Shown here: piece by piece, positions 50,432-58,080 of the stretch
Numbering within the stretch: position 1 is the first letter of the stretch
Layout of the letters: each line of letters begins with the position of its first letter
From: Pseudomonas saponiphila
Lineage (GTDB): Bacteria > Pseudomonadota > Gammaproteobacteria > Pseudomonadales > Pseudomonadaceae
NCBI RefSeq assembly: GCF_900105185.1
Contig: NZ_FNTJ01000001.1
Coordinates: 124,001 to 188,000 of the forward strand
Reading direction: 5' to 3'
Length of the DNA stretch: 64,000 nucleotides
Program-made: the position numbers and the translations under genes
The notes under the pieces: generated by a model
Told to the model about the DNA's origin: nothing
What the model saw: only the letters and a program-made list of their open reading frames with translations
Databases searched by the model: none

Positions 50432-50882
50432 GCACCGCGCCAGCACCCTGACCGGCCTGTTGCTGCCCCTGGCGGACCGCACCCTGATCCTGCCCAACGT
50501 GGCGGTGGCCGAGTTGATCGACTATCAGCAGGGCAGCTTCGACCTGGATTCGCCGCCCTGGTACCTGGGCCGGGTGCTGTGGCGCGAGCGGTGGATTGCG
50601 CTGATCAGCTTCGAGTCGGCCTGTGGCGGCAAGACGGTGATCGGCGAGCGGGCGCGGATTGTCGTGCTCAACGCCCTGGGCGGGCGCCCGGAGCTGAAGT
50701 TCATGGCCCTGCTGGTGCAGGGCATTCCCCGTTCCTGCAAGCTCGACAGCCAGTTGAGTTATGTCGATGTGCCGTTGGCGCCCCTGGAGAAGGCCGCGGT
50801 GCAGGTGGCCGAGCAAGTAGCCAAGGTGCCGGATCTGTTGGCGCTGGAGGAGTTGCTGGTGGAGGCGGGGCTGTTGTCCTAG
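50424..50882 (+). CDS. chpC: CheW-like adaptor ChpC
   Basis: The 152-residue protein is a CheW-fold adaptor with LILPNVAVAELIDYQQGSFD at its start and PPWYLGRVLWRERWIALISFE. It overlaps the end of chpA and closes the cluster. In P. aeruginosa chpB (a CheB-type methylesterase) separates chpA and chpC; here the two are directly joined. A degenerate REP follows. Confidence 0.9.
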   Translation: MLEHRASTLTGLLLPLADRTLILPNVAVAELIDYQQGSFDLDSPPWYLGRVLWRERWIALISFESACGGKTVIGERARIVVLNALGGRPELKFMALLVQGIPRSCKLDSQLSYVDVPLAPLEKAAVQVAEQVAKVPDLLALEELLVEAGLLS

Positions 50883-50889
50883 GCGTTTT

Positions 50890-50952
50890 TTCGCCGGCGA
50901 GCCGGTTGCGTGCAATACGCGCGCGTTGGTAGAGGCTGGCGTGCCGGCGAAA
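50890..50952. repeat. Degenerate inverted REP pair
   Basis: TTCGCCGGCGAGCCGG at 50890-50906 and GGCGTGCCGGCGAAA at about 50938-50952 are decayed inverted REP arms. They lie between convergent chpC and the NADAR gene and mark the junction between the core and accessory segments. Confidence 0.6.
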
Positions 50953-50960
50953 GCTGCGCC

Positions 50961-51521
50961 TCAGGCACCGCGCAACCTGTCGCGCACTTCCATCAAGGCA
51001 TACCCCAGCAGGTTCAGGCCGCGCCATTGCTCCGGCCGGCTGGCCCTGGCATCGTCCGCCGCCAGGCCAATGCCCCAGATCCGGTCCACCGGGCTGGCTT
51101 CCACCAGCACCTGATCGCGGGTGGATAGCAGGTATTGCCCCAGGGCCGGGTGCTGGCTGAACTTGGCCAGGTTGCCTTGCACCACGATCTCGAAACGTGC
51201 CTCGGACCAACGGGCGTCATCGAAGCCGCGCACTTCGCGGCCCAACTGTTTGACGTCCGCCGGGGTGGTCGCCTTGAGGATCCGTTCGTGGGTTTCCCGG
51301 TCATCGAACAGCAGGGCCTTGCCAGCCATCATGAAATGCTCGGCGCTGGGGTAGTGAATGCCTTCCAGCTCGAACCCCTTGGCGAACCACTGGCTGAAGC
51401 AGCTCGGGGAGAGGCGTCCGTCCCGGGTCGGCTGGTGGCCCCAGAACATCAGGTAGTCGGGCGCAAGGCCGTGCTTGATCTGTTCCAGCAGTGCCTGGTT
51501 CGAGCGAATCGGTGTGTCCAT
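50961..51521 (-). CDS. NADAR (YbiA-like) family protein
   Basis: The 186-residue protein has FSQWFAKGFELEGIHYPSAEHFMMAGKALLFDD, the YbiA/NADAR core. WGIGLAADD and LNLLGYALMEVR follow near the C-terminus. NADAR proteins hydrolyse N-glycosidic bonds of riboflavin intermediates or remove ADP-ribose from nucleobases. ATG 51521 has GAGAG upstream and gives family length. It is divergent from the hcp gene across 392 bp. Confidence 0.88.
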   Translation of the reverse strand: MDTPIRSNQALLEQIKHGLAPDYLMFWGHQPTRDGRLSPSCFSQWFAKGFELEGIHYPSAEHFMMAGKALLFDDRETHERILKATTPADVKQLGREVRGFDDARWSEARFEIVVQGNLAKFSQHPALGQYLLSTRDQVLVEASPVDRIWGIGLAADDARASRPEQWRGLNLLGYALMEVRDRLRGA

Positions 51522-51607
51522 GCTGACTCTCATCATTGTCTGTTCAGGCCATTGGCTGGCCGGTCCGGCGCGCATTGTGGACCCAGAAGGCGGCCGGATG
51601 CCAATCC

Positions 51608-51616
51608 TGTGGATAA
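51608..51616 (-). promoter_or_regulatory. DnaA box (perfect consensus)
   Basis: TGTGGATAA is the exact complement of the DnaA box TTATCCACA. It lies 8 bp before the first palindrome upstream of hcp. Confidence 0.55.
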
Positions 51617-51624
51617 CCCCGCAA

Positions 51625-51644
51625 CTGCGCAACATGTTGCGCAG
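51625..51644. promoter_or_regulatory. Palindrome 1 upstream of hcp
   Basis: A perfect 20-bp palindrome with arms CTGCGCAACA and TGTTGCGCAG. It is identical to palindrome 3. It lies about 190 bp upstream of the -24 element, between two DnaA boxes, and is a candidate distal activator site. Confidence 0.65.
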
Positions 51645-51649
51645 CTATC

Positions 51650-51658
51650 TGTGGATAA
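51650..51658 (-). promoter_or_regulatory. DnaA box (perfect consensus)
   Basis: A second TGTGGATAA, 42 bp after the first. A relaxed relative, TGTGCATA, follows at 51662-51669. The three are in the same orientation. Confidence 0.55.
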
Positions 51659-51708
51659 GCCTGTGCATAGGTCTCGGTAATGGCGTTGCTGCATGGCCTG
51701 CTTCAAGG

Positions 51709-51726
51709 TGCGCAAGATCTTGCGCA
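51709..51726. promoter_or_regulatory. Palindrome 2 upstream of hcp
   Basis: A perfect 18-bp palindrome with arms TGCGCAAGA and TCTTGCGCA. The outer seven bases of each arm match palindromes 1 and 3, while the centre differs. It lies 4 bp before palindrome 3. Confidence 0.65.
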
Positions 51727-51729
51727 GCA

Positions 51730-51749
51730 CTGCGCAACATGTTGCGCAG
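51730..51749. promoter_or_regulatory. Palindrome 3 upstream of hcp
   Basis: A perfect 20-bp palindrome identical to palindrome 1 and adjacent to palindrome 2. The centre-to-centre distance of 2 and 3 is about two helical turns (22 bp), so dimers on both would face the same side of the DNA. It is about 85 bp before the sigma-54 -24 element, a usual distance for an enhancer site. Confidence 0.68.
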
Positions 51750-51833
51750 TTTTCCCGGTATTTCCTCGAAAAACGCCGCCAACCACGGTGGAAAACTCGA
51801 TAACTTGCTGATTCAAAACAACTAATCAGCGGC

Positions 51834-51849
51834 TGGCACAGACCTTGTA
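51834..51849 (+). promoter_or_regulatory. Sigma-54 (RpoN) promoter of hcp
   Basis: TGGCAC-AGACC-TTGTA matches the sigma-54 consensus TGGCAC-N5-TTGCA with one mismatch (GT for GC at -12). It lies 64 bp before the hcp start. Sigma-54 control of hcp is known in several type VI systems through VasH/Sfa-type activators. Confidence 0.75.
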
Positions 51850-51913
51850 CTCACTTCTGCACCCCACGGCCGCCTGGCCGGGGTTTCTTTAGTGATTTGC
51901 AAGGAGAGCATGC

Positions 51914-52432
51914 ATGGCAACGCCAGCGTATATGTCCGTCACCGGCACCAAACAGGGCCTGATCACCGCCGGGGCCTTTACCGCCGATTCCGTGGGCAAC
52001 ACCTACCAGGAAGGTCATGAAGACCAGGTCATGGTCCAGGGCTTCCAGCACGAAGTGATCATTCCCCGCGATCCGCAGTCCGGCCAGCCCACCGGCCAGC
52101 GCGTGCACAAGCCGGTGATCATCACCAAGGTCTTCGACAAGGCTTCGCCACTGCTGCTGGCGGCGCTGACCTCGGGCGAGCGCCTGACCGAGATCGTCAT
52201 CCAGTGGTATCGCACCTCCGCCGCCGGCACCCAGGAGCACTACTACACCACCACCCTTGAGGACGCGATCATCGTCGACATCAAGGACTACATGCACAAC
52301 TGCCAGGATCCGGGCAACGCCCACTTCACCCACCTGGAAGACGTGCACTTCACCTACCGCAAGATCACCTGGACCCACGAAGTCTCCGGCACTTCCGGCT
52401 CCGACGACTGGCGGACCCCGGTCACCGGCTAA
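51914..52432 (+). CDS. hcp: Type VI secretion tube protein Hcp
   Basis: Hcp forms the hexameric inner tube of the type VI apparatus and is released with effectors. The 172-residue protein starts MATPAYMSVTGTKQG and has the family pattern FQHEVIIPRDPQSGQPTGQRVHKPVIITKVFDKASPLLLAAL. AAGGAGA precedes the ATG. No sheath or baseplate genes are nearby, so this is an orphan copy serving a system encoded elsewhere. vgrG follows after 96 bp. Confidence 0.96.
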   Translation: MATPAYMSVTGTKQGLITAGAFTADSVGNTYQEGHEDQVMVQGFQHEVIIPRDPQSGQPTGQRVHKPVIITKVFDKASPLLLAALTSGERLTEIVIQWYRTSAAGTQEHYYTTTLEDAIIVDIKDYMHNCQDPGNAHFTHLEDVHFTYRKITWTHEVSGTSGSDDWRTPVTG

Positions 52433-52461
52433 GGAAGGCCGCTCGACCCTTACCGCGCCCT

Positions 52462-52478
52462 GGCCAGCCCCGCTGGCC
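52462..52478 (+). terminator. Hairpin between hcp and vgrG
   Basis: GGCCAGC and GCTGGCC pair perfectly over 7 bp around a 3-nt loop, 30 bp after the hcp stop, followed by CTTATT. It may partly terminate transcription or protect hcp mRNA, giving more Hcp than VgrG. Confidence 0.45.
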
Positions 52479-52528
52479 CGGGCCCTTATTGACTCAGCAG
52501 TTGCACTGCCCGCATCGAGGCACAGGGA

Positions 52529-54565
52529 ATGTTCGCCGCCGCCGACCAGACGCATTTCAGCCTGACCCTGGAGGGTCGCCACCACGACTTTCAAGTGCTC
52601 GGCCTGCAGGGCCGGGAACGCATCAGCCGGCCCTTTGCCTTCGACCTGGAGCTGGTCAGCGAACGCTCCAACCTGGACCTGGACGCGCTGTTGCATACCC
52701 CGGCCTTCCTGCAACTGGCGGCCGATGGCAGCGGCATTCACGGGCAGATCCAGCGCATCGCCCAAGGCGACCGCGGCCGGCGCCTGAGCCACTACCAGAT
52801 CACCCTCGGCCCACGCCTGGCCTACCTCGGCCTGCGCATCAACCAACGGATCTTCCAGCACCTGAGCGTGCCGCAGATCATCGCCCAGGTGCTGGAAGAA
52901 CACGGCATCCTCGGCAACGACTACCACTTCCACCTCGCCGGCCCCTATCCGGAGCGTGAGTACTGCGTGCAGTACGACGAATCGGACCTGCGCTTCATCC
53001 AGCGCCTGTGCGAGGAAGAGGGCCTGCACTACCACTTTCAGCACAGCCGCGAAGGGCACCGACTGGTGTTCGGCGAAGACCAGACGGTGTTCCGCAAACT
53101 GGCCCCGGTGGCCTACCGGCAAGACTCCGGGCTGGTGGCCAGCGAGCCGGTGATCAAGCGCTTCGAACTGCGCTTCGAGGCGCGCCCCAGCCGCACCACG
53201 CGCCGCGACTACGACTTCGAAAAACCGCGCCTGCAGATGCAGGGAGCGGCCAAACCGCAAGAGCCAAAGGCCGAACCGGACCTCGAAGACTACGCCTACC
53301 CCGGGCGCTTCACCGACCGCGAGCGCGGCAAGCATCTGGCCAGGCGCGCCTTGGAGCGGCACCGCAGCGACTACCGCCAGGCCAGCGGCCACAGCGACCA
53401 GCCGAGCCTGCGCAGCGGGCATTTCCTGCCCTTGAGCGAACACCCCCAGCCGGCCTGGAACGACCTGTGGCTACTGACCGAAGTGCTCCACGAAGGCAAA
53501 CAGCCGCAGGTGCTGGAGGAATCCATCACCAGCGACACCCGGGCCGGACCAGGCTTTCATCAGGGCTACCGCAACCGCTTCATCGCCACCCCCTGGGAGG
53601 TGCCCCATCGCCCGCCCCTGGAACACCCCAAGCCGCGGATTCTCGGCAGCCAGAGCGCCAAGGTCACCGGCCCCGAGGACGAGGAAATCCACACCGACGC
53701 CCACGGCCGGGTCAAGGTGCAGTTCCATTGGGACCGCGAGGGCCAGGGCAATGACAAGAGCAGCTGCTGGCTACGGGTGTCCTCGGCCTGGGCCGGTGCC
53801 TGGTACGGCGCCATCGCCATCCCTCGGGTGGGCATGGAAGTGCTGGTGACCTTCCTCGAAGGCGACCCCGACCAGCCCCTGATCACCGGCTGCCTGTACC
53901 ACAAGGAAAACGTCGTTCCCTACCCGCTGCCAGCGCACAAGACCCGCAGCACCTTCAAGACCCTGAGCTCTCCCGGTGGCGGCGGCTTCAACGAACTGCG
54001 CATCGAAGACAAAAAAGGTGCGGAACAGATCTTCATCCATGCCCAGCGCGACTGGGACGAACACATCGAGCACGACCAGAAAATCCGCGTCGGCCACCAG
54101 CGCCACGACAGGGTAGAAGCCAACAGCTACAGCGAATTCAAGGCCGAAGAACACCACACCGTGCATGGCGACCGCAAAGTCGAAGCCCGCGTCAGTGATC
54201 ACCTGAGCATCGCCGGCAGCCAGCACCTGCAACTGGGCAACGGCCTGTTCATCGAAGCTGGCCAGGAAATCCACCTGTCCAGCGGCCTGAAAGTGGTGCT
54301 CGAAGCCGGCAGCGAACTGACCCTCAAGGGCGGCGGCAGCTGGATCAGGATCGACGCCAGCGGAGTGGCCCTGAGCGGCGCCCTGGTCAATAACAACTCC
54401 GGCGGCAGCCCGGGCAGTGGCAGTGGCGCGGCGCCGTTGTTGCCGGGGCCGTTGCAGGCGGCGGATGGGGATAAGCCGGGAAGTCTGCCGGCCTCTGCGC
54501 TGCTCAATCCGTTTCTACGCAAAAGCTGCGGATTTCGGAGCACCGTGACCGGCCGTTTCGGTTGA
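52529..54565 (+). CDS. vgrG: Type VI spike protein VgrG, 3' end replaced by IS21 insertion
   Basis: VgrG is the trimeric spike tip of the type VI tube. It has a gp27-like region (residues 1-370), a gp5-like OB domain (about 374-455, DAHGRVKVQFHWDRE), and a beta-helix stalk from about 490. The reading frame enters an IS21-family element at 54527, so residues after about 666 are IS-derived (CGFRSTVTGRFG) and the stop at 54563 is inside the IS. Removing the IS and one 7-bp duplicate restores an uninterrupted frame of 24 more codons ending at TGA 57259-57261, giving a cysteine-rich tail. The core spike is complete, so function may be retained. Confidence 0.92.
   Translation: MFAAADQTHFSLTLEGRHHDFQVLGLQGRERISRPFAFDLELVSERSNLDLDALLHTPAFLQLAADGSGIHGQIQRIAQGDRGRRLSHYQITLGPRLAYLGLRINQRIFQHLSVPQIIAQVLEEHGILGNDYHFHLAGPYPEREYCVQYDESDLRFIQRLCEEEGLHYHFQHSREGHRLVFGEDQTVFRKLAPVAYRQDSGLVASEPVIKRFELRFEARPSRTTRRDYDFEKPRLQMQGAAKPQEPKAEPDLEDYAYPGRFTDRERGKHLARRALERHRSDYRQASGHSDQPSLRSGHFLPLSEHPQPAWNDLWLLTEVLHEGKQPQVLEESITSDTRAGPGFHQGYRNRFIATPWEVPHRPPLEHPKPRILGSQSAKVTGPEDEEIHTDAHGRVKVQFHWDREGQGNDKSSCWLRVSSAWAGAWYGAIAIPRVGMEVLVTFLEGDPDQPLITGCLYHKENVVPYPLPAHKTRSTFKTLSSPGGGGFNELRIEDKKGAEQIFIHAQRDWDEHIEHDQKIRVGHQRHDRVEANSYSEFKAEEHHTVHGDRKVEARVSDHLSIAGSQHLQLGNGLFIEAGQEIHLSSGLKVVLEAGSELTLKGGGSWIRIDASGVALSGALVNNNSGGSPGSGSGAAPLLPGPLQAADGDKPGSLPASALLNPFLRKSCGFRSTVTGRFG
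54520..54526 (+). repeat. IS target-site duplication, left copy
   Basis: CAAAAGC directly precedes the left end of the IS21-family element and is identical to 57168-57174. Confidence 0.9.
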
Positions 54566-54751
54566 TCGTGACCGGTCATTTCGCTAACGCGTGACCGCTC
54601 ATTTCGGTAGCAACGTGACCGATTTTCCGCCTGTTCCGAAACAGGTGGTCACGGCTTACCGAAATCGCCGGTCACGACTTAGCGAAAGCCTTCCCCTTCG
54701 TTGCGCATGACCTGATGCGCCGCCATCCTCGACCGATTTCGGGAGAGGAAG

Positions 54752-56437
54752 ATGGCGGCGCCGCGAGTAGCCATGCGAAACATCAAAGAATGTCTGCGCC
54801 TCAAGTTTGAGGCCGGCTTGTCCCACGAGAAGATTGCCCGTGCCTTGCAGCTGTCCAAGGGCGTGGTTAGCAAGTACATCGCGGCGGCGCGGGTGGCCGG
54901 GCTGGACTGGCCGGCGCTGGTGGCCATGGACGAGGCCGCGCTGGCGGCCGCCTTGTTTGCACCGACGTCGACGAACAAGCCGCGCGGTGAGCGAGTGCTG
55001 CCCGATGTGCTGAGCATCCACCGCGAGTTGCGACGCAAGGGCGTGACCTTGCAGCTGCTGTGGGAGGAATATCTCGCCGCGCATGCGGGCCAGCCGACCT
55101 ACCGCTACACCCAGTTCGTCGAGCACTACCGGCGCTACGCCCAGACGCTCAAACGTTCGATGCGTCAGCTGCACCGTGCGGGCGAGAAGCTATTCATCGA
55201 CTATGCCGGGCCGACGCTGCCGGTGGTCGACCCGGCCACCGGCGAAGTGCGCCGGGCGCACATCTTCGTCGCCGCCCTGGGCGCCTCGAATTACACCTAT
55301 GCCTGCGCGACGCCAGGCGAAACCCAGGTGGACTGGCTGACCTCGCTGGGCCAGGCTCTGACCTACTTTGGCGGCGTGCCGGAAATGGTTGTGCCGGACA
55401 ATCCGCGCGCCCTGGTCGCCCAGCCGGATCGCTACGAGCCGGGCCTGAACCGGGCCACGCTGGAGTGCGCGCGTCATTACCAGACGGTGATCCTGCCGGC
55501 ACGGCCACGCAAGCCTCAGGACAAGGCCAAGGCCGAGGTGGCGGTGCAGGTGGTCGAGCGCTGGATCATGGCGCGGCTGCGCCATCGGCAGTTCTTCAGC
55601 CTGCATGCGCTTAACCAGGCCATCGCCGAGCTGCTGGAGGATCTGAATCGGCGCCCGTTCAAGCGGCTCGATGGCTGCCGGCGCGACTGGTTCGAGCGCC
55701 TGGATCGCCCGGCCTTGCGAGCGCTGCCGGTGCATCCCTACGAGGTCGCCACCTTCAAGCGCTGCAAGGTCAGCATCGACTACCACATCGAGGTCAATGG
55801 CAGCTTCTACAGCGTGCCCTCCGCCCTGGCCCGGCAGAACGTGGACGTGCGACTGACGGCACACACCCTGGAAGTGCTGCATGGCAACCGGCGGGTGGCC
55901 AGCCACCTGCTGCTGGGGCGACGCGGCGCTTACAGTACCCAGCGCGAGCACATGCCCGCGGCGCACCAGGCGCATCGCGAATGGACGCCACAACGCCTGC
56001 TCGACTGGGGCGCGCGGATCGGCCCCTACACGCGCCAACTGATCGATCACCAACTGACCCACAAGCCGCACCCGGAGATGGGCTACCGCGCCTGCCTCGG
56101 CCTGCTCTCGCTGGCCCGGCGCTATGGCAATGCACGCCTGGAAGCCGCTGCCGAACGTGCCGTACACCTGCGCGCCTTCACCGGGCGCAGCGTGCGCAAC
56201 CTGCTCCAGCAAGGCCTGGATCAACAGCCGCTGCCCCAGCGTGCCGCCGAAACGACCTTACCCGGCGACCACGAGAACGTCCGTGGCGCCGACTACTACC
56301 AACCCCCGCAACAGGAGCTGTTCGATGATGCCGCAACACACCCTGAATCAACTGCACCAGCTACGCCTGGACGGCATGGCCCGCGCCCTGGAAGAGCAAT
56401 GGACGCTGCCGGCCAGCCACAGCCTGAGCTTCGATGA
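54752..56437 (+). CDS. istA: IS21-family transposase IstA
   Basis: The 561-residue transposase has an N-terminal helix-turn-helix ([21 protein letters not shown] at about residues 22-42) and a DDE integrase core. In the core FIDYAGP has the first aspartate, VPDNPRA the second, and [13 protein letters not shown] the glutamate. The C-terminal domain has [13 protein letters not shown], typical for IstA. The ATG has GAGAGGAAG upstream. It works with IstB; the two reading frames overlap. Confidence 0.95.
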   Translation: MAAPRVAMRNIKECLRLKFEAGLSHEKIARALQLSKGVVSKYIAAARVAGLDWPALVAMDEAALAAALFAPTSTNKPRGERVLPDVLSIHRELRRKGVTLQLLWEEYLAAHAGQPTYRYTQFVEHYRRYAQTLKRSMRQLHRAGEKLFIDYAGPTLPVVDPATGEVRRAHIFVAALGASNYTYACATPGETQVDWLTSLGQALTYFGGVPEMVVPDNPRALVAQPDRYEPGLNRATLECARHYQTVILPARPRKPQDKAKAEVAVQVVERWIMARLRHRQFFSLHALNQAIAELLEDLNRRPFKRLDGCRRDWFERLDRPALRALPVHPYEVATFKRCKVSIDYHIEVNGSFYSVPSALARQNVDVRLTAHTLEVLHGNRRVASHLLLGRRGAYSTQREHMPAAHQAHREWTPQRLLDWGARIGPYTRQLIDHQLTHKPHPEMGYRACLGLLSLARRYGNARLEAAAERAVHLRAFTGRSVRNLLQQGLDQQPLPQRAAETTLPGDHENVRGADYYQPPQQELFDDAATHPESTAPATPGRHGPRPGRAMDAAGQPQPELR

Positions 56438-57074
56438 ACGCCTCGGCCTACTGCTCGACCGCGAACTGGCCTGGCGTGACAACCAGCGCCTGGTACGGCT
56501 GCGCAAGAAGGCCAAGCTCAAGTACGCCAACGCCTGCCTGGAAGATCTCGACCGCCGCACCGGACGCGCCCTGGACGAGCGTCTGATCGCCACCCTGGCC
56601 AGTGGCGACTGGATCCGCCAGCAGCACAACCTGCTGCTGACCGGCCCGACCGGTGCCGGCAAAACCTGGCTGGCCTGCGCCCTGGGCAACCAGGCCTGCC
56701 GCCAGGGCTATAGCACCCTGTACCTGCGCACCCCGCGCCTGCTGGAACAACTGCGCATCGCTCATGGCGACGGCAGCTTCGGCCGTACCCTGCAACAGCT
56801 GGCAAAGGTCGACGTCCTGGTGCTGGACGACTGGGCGCTAGCCCCGCTGGAGGAAGGAGCCCGGCATGACCTGCTGGAGGTGATCGACGACCGCGCTGGC
56901 AGCCGCTCCACCATCCTGACGAGCCAACTGCCCATCGAGCACTGGCACGGCTGGATCAACGACCCGACCCTGGCCGATGCCATCCTCGACCGCCTGGTGC
57001 ACAACGCCTACCGACTGACGATGAAAGGCGAGTCGCTGCGCCGAAAAAAAGCCGAGGAACAAGCCGCATCGTGA
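56325..57074 (+). CDS. istB: IS21-family ATP-binding helper IstB
   Basis: The 249-residue AAA+ ATPase has Walker [17 protein letters not shown] at about residues 105-120, Walker [10 protein letters not shown], and an N-terminal domain with [14 protein letters not shown]. It helps IstA select and remodel target DNA. ATG 56325 follows AGGAG and lies within the 3' end of istA; the frame also extends upstream, but that part is out-of-frame istA sequence. Confidence 0.95.
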   Translation: MMPQHTLNQLHQLRLDGMARALEEQWTLPASHSLSFDERLGLLLDRELAWRDNQRLVRLRKKAKLKYANACLEDLDRRTGRALDERLIATLASGDWIRQQHNLLLTGPTGAGKTWLACALGNQACRQGYSTLYLRTPRLLEQLRIAHGDGSFGRTLQQLAKVDVLVLDDWALAPLEEGARHDLLEVIDDRAGSRSTILTSQLPIEHWHGWINDPTLADAILDRLVHNAYRLTMKGESLRRKKAEEQAAS

Positions 57075-57167
57075 CCGATGCGATTACAATCCAGAACCCG
57101 CGCAACCGGGGTGGAAGCACCGGTCACGTATTAGCGAAACGCTCGGTCACGTTCACCGAAATCCGCA

Positions 57168-57174
57168 CAAAAGC
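57168..57174 (+). repeat. IS target-site duplication, right copy
   Basis: CAAAAGC directly follows the right end of the IS and equals 54520-54526. The interrupted vgrG reading frame resumes here up to TGA at 57259-57261. Confidence 0.9.
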
Positions 57175-57261
57175 CGACAGGGGCTGCCATTGATATCGAC
57201 CTGCGGCCTGCAAACCAACGGTGTTTGCAAACGCGAGGATTGCACATGTCTACGTGGCTGA
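57175..57261 (+). pseudogene. vgrG: Detached 3' end of vgrG
   Basis: After the right duplicate, the vgrG frame continues with CGA CAG GGG and runs to a TGA at 57259-57261. It encodes a tail containing four cysteines (STCGL, GVCKREDCTCLRG). The stop lies 16 bp inside the next gene, so translation of vgrG and the adaptor was originally coupled. This piece has no start of its own and is not expected to be made. Confidence 0.85.
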
Positions 57262-58079
57262 GTGAGTTCCTTAAACGACCGGTAACTGCGGAACCCTGGA
57301 GCCATGCGGGTAAGCGCCAGGTGTATTGCCTCATCGATAACGTGCGACAACCTCGTGTTCTGGAGCAGCTCTATCAACTGACCGGCGTGTCGCACATCGA
57401 ACAGGTTTTTCAAGGCACTGCGTTTGCCGAGCTCAATCAGGTGAGCCCGCTTTGGTTGCACGTAGACGTGCAAAGCCCGGCGCTATCGGAGGTCGCGAGG
57501 CTCTGCCAGGCCCGCCGCTCCGGCGTCCTGTTGACCTCCAGCACTGACCCGTCCAAGGCACTGCAGCACGCCCGTCGCTTGCTGCAGATGCATAGCCCGA
57601 CTCACGGTGCGGCCCTGGCGCGATTTTACGATCCGGCATTTTGGAGTGCGTTGGCGCTAACGACCGCCAGCCCATTCCTCTTTGGCCCCTGGGATAGCGT
57701 CTACACCCCACCGGCGCATCCCGACGACCGGATGTGGCGCGTCTGGGAGCAGACCGAGGTCGTCAGTGAGGTTTCCTATGATGCCGGCTACCCACTGCGC
57801 TTGCCTGACAGCACCCTGCCCGCTGCGGATGAAATCCGCTGGTGGTATTGGGTGCGTGCCTATCAAGCCGAAACAGCAGGCAGCCTGGCCGACGAACAAC
57901 TGCCGCAAGTGCTGGCTAACCTGCGCCTGCTCGTGGAGCACGGGATTGATGAAGGACGACACCTGGGCCCTTTGCTTCCCCATCTGAGCCAACGCTCGCT
58001 CAAGGAGCAGCCTCGCCTGATGGAGGTGCTGCGCAGCGAATTACCGGCATTCGAGAAAATACAGCGATTGGAAATCTGA
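57246..58079 (+). CDS. DUF4123 type VI adaptor (Tap/TEC family)
   Basis: The 277-residue protein has the DUF4123 pattern in its N-terminal half: YCLIDNVRQPRVLEQLYQ, then PLWLHVD and a conserved RFYDPAFW at about residues 121-128. DUF4123 proteins bind an effector and load it onto the VgrG tip without being secreted. GAGG lies 7 bp before the ATG. It lies between vgrG and the large effector, separated from it by 1 bp. The IS now blocks transcription from the hcp promoter. Confidence 0.88.
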   Translation: MSTWLSEFLKRPVTAEPWSHAGKRQVYCLIDNVRQPRVLEQLYQLTGVSHIEQVFQGTAFAELNQVSPLWLHVDVQSPALSEVARLCQARRSGVLLTSSTDPSKALQHARRLLQMHSPTHGAALARFYDPAFWSALALTTASPFLFGPWDSVYTPPAHPDDRMWRVWEQTEVVSEVSYDAGYPLRLPDSTLPAADEIRWWYWVRAYQAETAGSLADEQLPQVLANLRLLVEHGIDEGRHLGPLLPHLSQRSLKEQPRLMEVLRSELPAFEKIQRLEI

Positions 58080-58080
58080 C

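Larger units (their letters stand above)
51522..51913 (+). other. hcp regulatory region
   Basis: This 392-bp gap is dense in symmetry. It holds two perfect DnaA boxes, three palindromes with TGCGCAA...TTGCGCA arms, an IHF-like site at 51801-51813 (one mismatch to WATCAANNNNTTR on the minus strand), a 7-bp-arm inverted repeat (GCTGATT...AATCAGC, 51807-51830) and a sigma-54 promoter. The order palindromes, bend site, -24/-12 promoter is that of an enhancer-dependent promoter. Confidence 0.7.
54527..57167 (+). mobile_element. IS21-family insertion sequence (2641 bp)
   Basis: The element begins TGCGGATTTCGG and ends with the exact complement CCGAAATCCGCA (12-bp inverted repeats, 5'-TG...CA-3'). 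It is flanked by a 7-bp duplication, CAAAAGC. Multiple terminal repeats with core CGTGACCG occur at 54544, 54567, 54590 and 54614 on the left, plus one inverted copy at 54669, and as the complement at 57121 and 57144 on the right, spaced 23-24 bp. It carries istA and istB, overlapping by 113 bp. All parts look intact, so it may still be mobile. I do not assign an ISfinder name. Confidence 0.95.

Noticed and set aside
42440..50497. Very long minus-strand open frames (up to 990 codons) opposite pilJ and chpA
   Set aside because: They mirror GC-rich codons of the real plus-strand genes, are rich in Gln, His, Arg and Gly, and contain no family motif. The plus-strand frames have clear CheA, receptor and receiver domains.
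52433..52528. Small gene between hcp and vgrG
   Set aside because: No frame with a start and ribosome-binding site; the gap instead holds a 7-bp hairpin.
56124..56324. Longer start for istB
   Set aside because: The additional 67 codons are read out of frame from istA; ATG 56325 with AGGAG gives the normal IstB length.
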